Below, piece after piece: positions 14,972 through 20,684 of a DNA stretch of 20,684 bases (the first letter of the stretch is position 1; each line of letters opens with the position of its first letter). The DNA is taken from the NCBI GenBank assembly GCA_015233285.1, contig JADFYA010000014.1, positions 1 to 20,684 on the forward strand. The letters are read 5' to 3'. The DNA comes from Deltaproteobacteria bacterium. Lineage in GTDB: Bacteria; Desulfobacterota; JADFXK01. The translations under genes were made by a program, and so were the position numbers. The notes under the pieces are model-generated. The model worked only from the letters and a program-made list of their open reading frames with translations. It was not told the origin of the DNA and made no database searches.

Positions 14972-15956
14972 ATATCCGAAACGTTACAGAGCGTTTGGAA
15001 TTAACATTTCGTCTTCCATGTCATGCCCCCAGTTTTTGCCCGGCTCAGGGCCTCCACACGTATTCTTCCGATATGGAGACGTCCCCTTAAGCCTCTCTAA
15101 CGCCCTAGAGACATCTCCCACCAGGCAGGTAACCAAAGAACGGGTGCTCTTCTTTAGCGAGGATATCGGCAGATATCTGGTTTCGGAAGGCCGGGAAATC
15201 TTGATCCACAGAGATCAAAATGCCGAATCGGCTGTGCTTCGGGTTCGCCTGCTCGGATCGCCTTTAGGCGGGTTGCTCCACCAGCGGAAAATGTTTCCCT
15301 TGCACGGTAATGCCATGGTGCAGAACGACACCGGCTTGATAATTTTAGGCGATAAAGGGAGCGGTAAAACGACCCTGGCCGCGGCATTATTCATGCGCGG
15401 TTGGCACATCATGGCCGACGACATCTGTGTGGTAACCTTTCAAGACCAAGGGTTGCCTTTCGTTCATCCCGGTGCAATCCATTTAAAGATTCGAGAGACC
15501 ACCGCGCATATGATCGGAGCGTCCATTGCCGATCTAATCCCGGTGCCCGGCATCCAAGACCGTAAATTCTGGTTGGCGCCGGAAAATCACATTTGCCGGC
15601 ACAAGGCCCGGCTGGCCCTGATCCTGGTGCTCGCAACCGAAACCAGGCCGGATTATTCGATCACTCCCATCACTAGAATGGATACTCTGGACCAGTTGTA
15701 TCGGCACACTTACCGGAGAAGGCTGATCAACTATTTTGGCAACAGGCTCGACTTTCTTTGTTTTGCCAACGCAATGGCTTCAAAAGTGCCGGCATTCATG
15801 ATTTCCCTGACACAAGATGGCTTTCTGTTTGAAAGAATCGCCGACGATATCCTGCGGTATGTCCAAAATACACCTGCCCGGACACCCGTTCCCATGATCC
15901 GAACGGCAGCCACAGTGCCGCCCGTGGAGATGATAAATTTAGGTGAAGAGACGTGA
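14955..15956 (+). CDS. HPr-kinase-like (HprK/PtsK-related) kinase, probable lasso-peptide tailoring kinase
   Basis: A 333-residue protein counted from ATG 14955 (a TTG at 14952 is also in frame). The N-terminus YRAFGINISSSMSCPQFLPG is typical of the HprK-like enzymes found in RiPP loci. The kinase core starts at LHGNAMV (116-122), followed by a P-loop GDKGSGKTT (132-140) and the acidic pair HIMADD (151-156). A beta-rich C-terminal region follows. Classical HprK phosphorylates a Ser of the sugar-transport protein HPr. Relatives in paeninodin-type lasso clusters phosphorylate the C-terminal Ser of the precursor, and the upstream precursor here ends in Ser. No HPr or PTS gene is nearby, so the lasso role is favoured. 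It overlaps the preceding gene by 17 nt and the next by 4 nt (GTGA). Confidence 0.85.
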   Translation: MPESFEYPKRYRAFGINISSSMSCPQFLPGSGPPHVFFRYGDVPLSLSNALETSPTRQVTKERVLFFSEDIGRYLVSEGREILIHRDQNAESAVLRVRLLGSPLGGLLHQRKMFPLHGNAMVQNDTGLIILGDKGSGKTTLAAALFMRGWHIMADDICVVTFQDQGLPFVHPGAIHLKIRETTAHMIGASIADLIPVPGIQDRKFWLAPENHICRHKARLALILVLATETRPDYSITPITRMDTLDQLYRHTYRRRLINYFGNRLDFLCFANAMASKVPAFMISLTQDGFLFERIADDILRYVQNTPARTPVPMIRTAATVPPVEMINLGEET

Positions 15957-17914
15957 GCGCCATCTGTGGAATATTCAATCGGGACAGCCAACCCCTTGAG
16001 CCGGATGCCCTGAAGGCTATGATGGCCGCTTTATCACACCTGGGTAAAGACGGTTCTCACATCTGGTCTAATGAACATGTGGGACTAGGTTTGCAGATGC
16101 TGCATATCACTCCGGAATCAGTTCATGAGAACCTGCAGTTCAAGGACCATTTCAATAAAACGGTAATCGCGGCCAACGCCCGCATCGACAACCGGGAAGA
16201 GATATTCTCCAGGTTGCACATCCCCCCGGCCCGGGGCTCAGACATGCCGGACAGCCGGCTCATCCTGCTGGCGTATGAACGATGGGGTGAAGCGTGTCCC
16301 GAATATCTGGAGGGGAGTTACACCTTCGTTATCTGGGATGAACGAAATCAGCGGCTTGTTTGCGCGGTGGACGCGCTGGGCAGCAAAAGTCTTTACCTTT
16401 ACTGTACACCGAAAATGCTGGCCTTCTCCTCCGATATCAAAGGCATTTTAGCCCACCCCTATTTGTCCTTTCGACTTGACGATGTGGGATTGGCCCAAGT
16501 CGCCTTTCTGCCCAAATATTTACGGGACCTTGAAGCTACCTGTTTTGATGGTGTCAGGCTCATGCCGGCGGCCACCACTTTAACCATTACCGCCGACGCC
16601 ATCAGAAAAAGGAAATATTGGGCACCAGATCCGGATCGTGAAATAATTTTGAAATCGGAGGGCGAGTACATTGACCAGTTTAGGGACCTGTTCTTCGACG
16701 CAGTTCGGGGTTGCTTGAGATCCCGGTTCCCGATCGCCTCGTTATTGAGCGGGGGACTTGACTCGTCTTCCATCGCTTGTGTTGCGGCCCGATTGCTCCG
16801 GGAAAAAGGGCAACGCTTAACAGCCATCGCCTCGGTGCTGCCTGAAGGATACTCGGGACCGGAAAGAGATGAGCGCCAATATATAGACATTGTCAAGAAT
16901 CAGGAAAAGATACCCGTCCGCTATGTCCATCCGCCTCTGTCAGGGCTCTATATGTATATCCAGAAGGCGGTAGAGCAAAGTGGAGACCCGCGGCTTAATA
17001 ACTACTTCTATATGTATTCGGCATTCCAGGACGCTGTCCAGGAAGATGGGGTTCGGGTGACCCTCTGCGGCAGCAAAGGAGAACTCGGTCCTTCCACTCA
17101 CGGTGACGCATATTTCGCGGAGCTTGCCGTCACGGGCAAATGGATCAAACTGGCCGCCGCACTGCGGGAAATGGCCAAAGTGGAAGACAGATCGTATCTC
17201 AGGCTGTTATGGGGACAAGTTGCTAAGCCGCTGTTGCCGGATCGCATCGCCGTATGGCATGCCCGCATAAAGGGGATCGGCCCCGTATCTTTTGAAGAGA
17301 GTCTCGTGGCTCAACCGGAGTTCTTTGCTCAAGCTATGGGCAAAGTGGGTATTACCCTTCCGGAGTTTCTCTATTTCCCGGACCAGGCCATCCCAAATGC
17401 AAGGCGGCAGATGTGCCTGGTCATTATGAACACCAGTATCCCAGGTTCGTGGAACACCCGCCCTGAAGAGCAGGAAGTGAGGTCTCCGTTTGCCAACAAG
17501 CGGCTGATCGAGTTTTGCCTGGCCACGCCTGGCGACATGAAGATACGCCATGGCTGGAAGCGATATCTTATCCGGGCCGGAATGGCAGGCATTCTTCCTT
17601 CCGAAATTCAGTGGCGTAAGACAAAGGGACCATTTTCACCGGATTTTTTCAGAAGGCTTCGGCATTCCCGGCAGGAGGCCTTGGATATCTTGCGTGATTT
17701 TGAATCGGACTCCGGTCTCTGGGATTTTGTCAGAACCTATGTTGACGTAAAAAAGGTAAAAAAGTACGCCCGGTCAGCCTCTCCCCCCGAAACATGGGAG
17801 GGGTGGCGTGGCTTCGATCCGACCTGGCTGATGGTGATGAGAGGGATCAACGTGCTCTTTTTCCTGAAGTGGGCCAGAGAGGAACTGGCTGCACCTAAGA
17901 AGGTAATGCCGTGA
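15953..17914 (+). CDS. Asparagine-synthetase-like protein, probable lasso macrolactam cyclase (C protein)
   Basis: A 653-residue protein. The GTG start overlaps the kinase stop (GTGA). Residues 1 to about 225 are a glutaminase-like domain (MSAICGIFNRD..ARIDNREEI..GSYTFVIWDE). Its Cys is residue 5 rather than 2, so it lacks the free N-terminal Cys that glutamine hydrolysis needs, as is usual for lasso cyclases. Residues about 240-600 are the ATP-pyrophosphatase synthetase domain with PP-loop LLSGGLDSS (264-272). In this role it would adenylate the ring Asp and join it to the core N-terminus. The conserved 'GxGGDExxSGHG' loop is here GSKGELGPSTHG (373-384), a clear departure. True asparagine synthesis is less likely given the context and the Cys position. 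Confidence 0.8.
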   Translation: MSAICGIFNRDSQPLEPDALKAMMAALSHLGKDGSHIWSNEHVGLGLQMLHITPESVHENLQFKDHFNKTVIAANARIDNREEIFSRLHIPPARGSDMPDSRLILLAYERWGEACPEYLEGSYTFVIWDERNQRLVCAVDALGSKSLYLYCTPKMLAFSSDIKGILAHPYLSFRLDDVGLAQVAFLPKYLRDLEATCFDGVRLMPAATTLTITADAIRKRKYWAPDPDREIILKSEGEYIDQFRDLFFDAVRGCLRSRFPIASLLSGGLDSSSIACVAARLLREKGQRLTAIASVLPEGYSGPERDERQYIDIVKNQEKIPVRYVHPPLSGLYMYIQKAVEQSGDPRLNNYFYMYSAFQDAVQEDGVRVTLCGSKGELGPSTHGDAYFAELAVTGKWIKLAAALREMAKVEDRSYLRLLWGQVAKPLLPDRIAVWHARIKGIGPVSFEESLVAQPEFFAQAMGKVGITLPEFLYFPDQAIPNARRQMCLVIMNTSIPGSWNTRPEEQEVRSPFANKRLIEFCLATPGDMKIRHGWKRYLIRAGMAGILPSEIQWRKTKGPFSPDFFRRLRHSRQEALDILRDFESDSGLWDFVRTYVDVKKVKKYARSASPPETWEGWRGFDPTWLMVMRGINVLFFLKWAREELAAPKKVMP

Positions 17915-18213
17915 AAGCATCTACAACACTGACTCAAGACAATGTGATCGTCCATGCCGCCGGTGTTTACTCGGCTGTGCTGGACGGGACGCTTCTTATT
18001 GCGCCGCATTACGGCGGACAGGGGCATTGCCTGGATCCCGTCGGCCGGATTATCTGGGAAAACATCGCCGAGCCACGGTCCATCAGCAGCCTGTGCCTCT
18101 GGCTGGGCGAAAGATATGCTGTGGATATGGAGATCTGTGTGAAAGACGTGATGGATTTCCTATCGGACTTGCTGGCCAGGGGAATGATCGTAATTGTAAG
18201 CCGGACTCCTTGA
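17911..18213 (+). CDS. PqqD-like protein 2 (RRE/B1-like), full length
   Basis: A 100-residue PqqD-family protein. The GTG start overlaps the cyclase stop by 4 nt. All elements are present: N-terminal strands (NVIVHAAGVYSAVLDGTLLIAPHYGGQGHCLDPVGRIIWENI, 11-52), middle helix (SISSLCLWLGERYAVD, 58-72), and the closing helix CVKDVMDFLSDLLARGMI (76-93) that PqqD-like protein 1 lacks. It is the better candidate for leader binding in this operon, and would pass the precursor to the cyclase and kinase. The two PqqD-like proteins are only distantly alike, so a recent duplication is unlikely. It is the last gene of the operon and runs convergently into the sulfotransferase gene 19 bp away; no terminator hairpin is visible. 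Confidence 0.85.
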   Translation: MKASTTLTQDNVIVHAAGVYSAVLDGTLLIAPHYGGQGHCLDPVGRIIWENIAEPRSISSLCLWLGERYAVDMEICVKDVMDFLSDLLARGMIVIVSRTP

Positions 18214-18232
18214 CGTGTGTCTGCAGGTGAGG

Positions 18233-19228
18233 CTAAAGAAAAGTCGTTAAAGCTGCGATTCTCTTTTTTTCAAGTGCCCGGTACAGGGGGATGAGATAGT
18301 TTTCAGCCAGTTCCAGCACCATAGGAGAGGCAAGGCGCCGCTTCCGGTCCGTGTCCGGCACAAAAAGCTCACCTGGCTTTTTTGAATGCCGGCCGAGAAT
18401 ATCCCGACATTCCTCCTGGATGTCACAACTCAGGAAGTCTCGGGCAAGATCGATCCCAGCCTGTGGTAATTCCGTATAATTGATTAATTTTAAAGAGCCG
18501 TCCGCCTGTTCCAGCATATGGCGGAAGATCCGTTCCAGGTACCGGCAGGCAAGCTGTTCAATGCTTAAGTTTTTCAGCTCCTTTTTTAAATGGGGCAGTA
18601 TGTGGCTGAGGATTTCAGCCCCATTTTCATATAACCATGTCGCGGGTTCCGTGACGAGCGAGACCAGGATTTCAACCGGATCACGGTATAGAAACACGCA
18701 GGGCGTATCAGGGAATGCCGCCTTAAGAGCCTCTATGTGAAAATTGCACGCACTGGCGAATTTAAAGACCAGTTTTTTTTGTCCGGACGGGGCCCCAAGG
18801 CCATAGGCGCCGATAAGGGAACGAATCAGATCGGACTTCAACTCAAGCTCCCGAGACGATGGAAGGTTCAAAAGCAGAGTAATGACCGATCTGGGTTCAA
18901 TGAACACGCGATTTGCGCCATGTGATTCGATCATGCGCGCCAACAGGGTCGAACCACAGCGGGTGGCATGAAAAATGAACAAGGCTGGCGCCAGGGCCTT
19001 GAACTTAGCCCCAAATTCGGCCAGGGCCAGAAGAGGAGTAAAGCTGCGCCCGCCTATTTGCGCTACGGCGTTTTTTTCTCGGAGCTCCTTCATAAATGGA
19101 GTATCTGTTAACGCATCCCCGGTTTCCGGTAGGCCCCATTCTATCAAAAATCGTTCACCCACGGAGAAAAGCCTGATGGGAAAAGGGAGAATGTCATTAG
19201 AAGCATACGGGTGGCTAATGATTTTCAT
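18233..19228 (-). CDS. Sulfotransferase-family protein
   Basis: A 331-residue PAPS-dependent sulfotransferase by motif. The 5'-phosphosulfate loop is FIFHATRCGSTLLARMI (84-100). The 3'-phosphate site is VFLYRDPVEILVSL (178-191), with Arg182 and Ser190 in the expected R-x-P-x(5)-S arrangement. The N-terminal 80 residues are a separate, less recognisable segment. It faces the RiPP operon tail to tail and is divergent from the oxygenase gene. AGGAA lies 7 nt before the ATG, which overlaps the stop of an upstream minus-strand frame (TAATG). A tailoring role, such as sulfation of the core Tyr or Ser, is inferred from position only. The usual substrate of this branch is unknown to me. Kinase activity on a nucleotide is the less likely alternative for the P-loop. 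Confidence 0.82.
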   Translation of the reverse strand: MKIISHPYASNDILPFPIRLFSVGERFLIEWGLPETGDALTDTPFMKELREKNAVAQIGGRSFTPLLALAEFGAKFKALAPALFIFHATRCGSTLLARMIESHGANRVFIEPRSVITLLLNLPSSRELELKSDLIRSLIGAYGLGAPSGQKKLVFKFASACNFHIEALKAAFPDTPCVFLYRDPVEILVSLVTEPATWLYENGAEILSHILPHLKKELKNLSIEQLACRYLERIFRHMLEQADGSLKLINYTELPQAGIDLARDFLSCDIQEECRDILGRHSKKPGELFVPDTDRKRRLASPMVLELAENYLIPLYRALEKKRIAALTTFL

Positions 19229-19353
19229 TAGATGATTCCTGATATTAACAGATCGTTATGGTCTATCTGCTGCTTTAGTCCTGAGGTGGAATTTAATTCT
19301 GAAACAATTACGACCGTTTGATATCTATCTTCCCACCCTAAAGGAGTAGCCAA

Positions 19354-20598
19354 GTGCCGGCTTTTGAAGCTAATCTCGCCTCGTTGATTCATCCGGTTTC
19401 GGTTGAGGAGTTTTTTAGTGGCTATTGGGGCAAGAAACCCCTGTACGTCCCCCGCAGCAACCGCGGTTACTATCAGACGCTTTTTTCCACTCATGATATC
19501 CACGATATTTTGCGATTCTCCGCACCCCTTGAAGGGTGGAATGACAAAGTTAAAATGGCCATCAAGTATAGGATGGTCCCCCAGGAGGTTCTCTTTGACC
19601 GGGACGCTCCCGGATTTAATTATCGCATGATAGCCAAGAGCGTGAACGCTGTTTCTCTGGTGCTGAATCATATCCAGGACGACAGTAATAGAATCCTCCA
19701 CCTGACAAAACGACTAGGACAGGATCTGCAGGGCCGGATATCAGGCCAGGTGAATGTCAACGCCTATCTTTCTCCGGGAAGATCCTACATAGGTTGCCAC
19801 CGCGACACCCATGACGAATTCAATATTCAGGTGGAAGGAAGCAAGAGATGGCAGGTATATGAGCCGGATGTGCGCGTCCCATACTTCGGCATGCCGATGG
19901 ATAGCGGTCTTGACCCGAAAACCGGGAGGCCCGCCATCTACGACAAAGAACCTATCATGGACATTGTCCCTAATCAAGGCGAATTTCTGTATATGCCGAG
20001 AGGATTCTGGCATAATCCGGTCAATAGCGATGCAGAGTCTTCCTTGGGGTTGACCATTGGGGTTCACCCCCTCTGCTGGTTGGATGTGCTCATCCTTGCC
20101 TTAAAGGCCGAGGCGGCCGGCTGCGAAAATTTCCGCGAGACCGTTCCGGTTGGATTGGCGCTGGATAGCCCGGCTCAGGCCGTGATACCTGATGCTCTCC
20201 TTGACCTGTATGGCAAAATGCGAGACCGGATATCTCTGCCCAATATTGTTTCTGAACTGCCGCGGGAAACGTCAAAGGCAGGACCACGCCCAGAGGAGAT
20301 TCGATTTCCATCGGTGGAAGATCTGGAAAACCTCTGCTTCGAGTCTAAACTCAGACGACTTGAGGCGGAATCTTGGGTAGTGGAACAAAGCTATGGTTTT
20401 CTGAAGCTGAGAGTCGGCCAGAGAGAGATCGGCTTGCGTATGGAATTGAAACCGATCATGGATTACATCTGTGAGTCAGCCATGTTTACCCCTGTGGAGC
20501 TCCCCGGCGATCTGTCTGCCGAAGAAAGGATTCGGCTCTGCCGTTTTTTGTTAAACTTTTGGCCGATTATCTTCGCCTCACGGGCTTCGGCATCCTGA
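19354..20598 (+). CDS. JmjC/cupin-type Fe(II)/2-oxoglutarate oxygenase (ribosomal-oxygenase-like)
   Basis: A 414-residue protein. The GTG start has a strong ribosome site (AAAGGAG, 7 nt before). The jelly-roll domain shows the metal triad His149-x-Asp151 (GCHRDTHDEFNIQVEGSKRW, 147-166) and His220 (EFLYMPRGFWHNPV, 210-223). These follow the pattern of Cupin_4/JmjC proteins such as YcfD/RoxA, NO66 and MINA53, which hydroxylate Arg or His side chains of ribosomal proteins. The C-terminal half (about 250-414) would be the dimerisation and winged-helix part. Because it stands beside a RiPP operon, hydroxylation of the peptide is plausible; the predicted core has one His, at the penultimate position. 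An independent ribosomal-protein role is the alternative. Confidence 0.8.
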   Translation: MPAFEANLASLIHPVSVEEFFSGYWGKKPLYVPRSNRGYYQTLFSTHDIHDILRFSAPLEGWNDKVKMAIKYRMVPQEVLFDRDAPGFNYRMIAKSVNAVSLVLNHIQDDSNRILHLTKRLGQDLQGRISGQVNVNAYLSPGRSYIGCHRDTHDEFNIQVEGSKRWQVYEPDVRVPYFGMPMDSGLDPKTGRPAIYDKEPIMDIVPNQGEFLYMPRGFWHNPVNSDAESSLGLTIGVHPLCWLDVLILALKAEAAGCENFRETVPVGLALDSPAQAVIPDALLDLYGKMRDRISLPNIVSELPRETSKAGPRPEEIRFPSVEDLENLCFESKLRRLEAESWVVEQSYGFLKLRVGQREIGLRMELKPIMDYICESAMFTPVELPGDLSAEERIRLCRFLLNFWPIIFASRASAS

Positions 20599-20684
20599 TT
20601 GTTTATCATCTGGTGTTCCTCCGGACCCCTGAATAAATTAGGGCTGGAGTAAAAATATTGGGGGGTTATTTTTCCGGATGGTCT
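20599..20684. other. Window end, no feature seen
   Basis: The last 86 bp contain no ORF, hairpin terminator or further short peptide gene that I can support. Whether a B2-type peptidase or exporter follows cannot be seen. Confidence 0.6.

Overview
The window reads like a chromosome segment of a mesophilic deltaproteobacterium-like organism (Desulfobacterota/Desulfobacterales are my best guess). The reasons are the style of the RibBA and MCP proteins, a PAS protein ending in the CxxC...CxxC tail typical of that group, and degenerate 7-bp (GTTRCNN) repeat arrays between genes. The assignment rests on protein style and was not computed.

Layout. 1-2970: riboflavin operon, with the ribD 3' end, ribE (riboflavin synthase), ribBA and ribH all on +, closed by a hairpin at 3025-3049. 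3270-4916: membrane sensor with a PhnD-like periplasmic binding domain, a PAS domain and a CxxC tail. 5090-7099 (-): methyl-accepting chemotaxis protein. 7485-11919: a type II topoisomerase pair, parC then parE, overlapping by 11 bp. 11920-14500: accessory DNA, with a heptad array, a gene-poor stretch, an IS110-family insertion sequence whose upstream non-coding end looks like a bridge-RNA locus, and a 266-bp inverted-repeat (MITE-like) element. 14517-20598: a probable RiPP locus.

The RiPP locus is the most interesting part. A 59-codon gene (14517-14696) encodes a peptide with the hallmarks of a lasso-peptide precursor: a W-x-x-P-x-I recognition motif, Thr at -2, and a predicted core YNPSSGSDGGTADSQHS with Asp at ring position 8 and a C-terminal Ser. 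It is followed, with a 2-nt gap and then overlapping ORFs, by a short PqqD-like protein, an HPr-kinase-like enzyme (the family that phosphorylates the C-terminal Ser of paeninodin-type lasso peptides), an asparagine-synthetase-like cyclase and a second, full-length PqqD-like protein. A convergent sulfotransferase and a JmjC/cupin 2-oxoglutarate oxygenase follow. No B2-type leader peptidase is visible before the window ends. If the reading is right, the product would be an 8-residue-ring lasso peptide that could be phosphorylated, sulfated and/or hydroxylated. That chemistry is inferred from gene content only.

Other points of note: both DHBP-synthase histidines of RibBA are glutamines; ParC carries an acidic insertion of about 105 residues in its C-terminal domain and an Ala at the quinolone-resistance serine position; and the two ends of the IS110 element would create a consensus-like promoter if joined in a circle.
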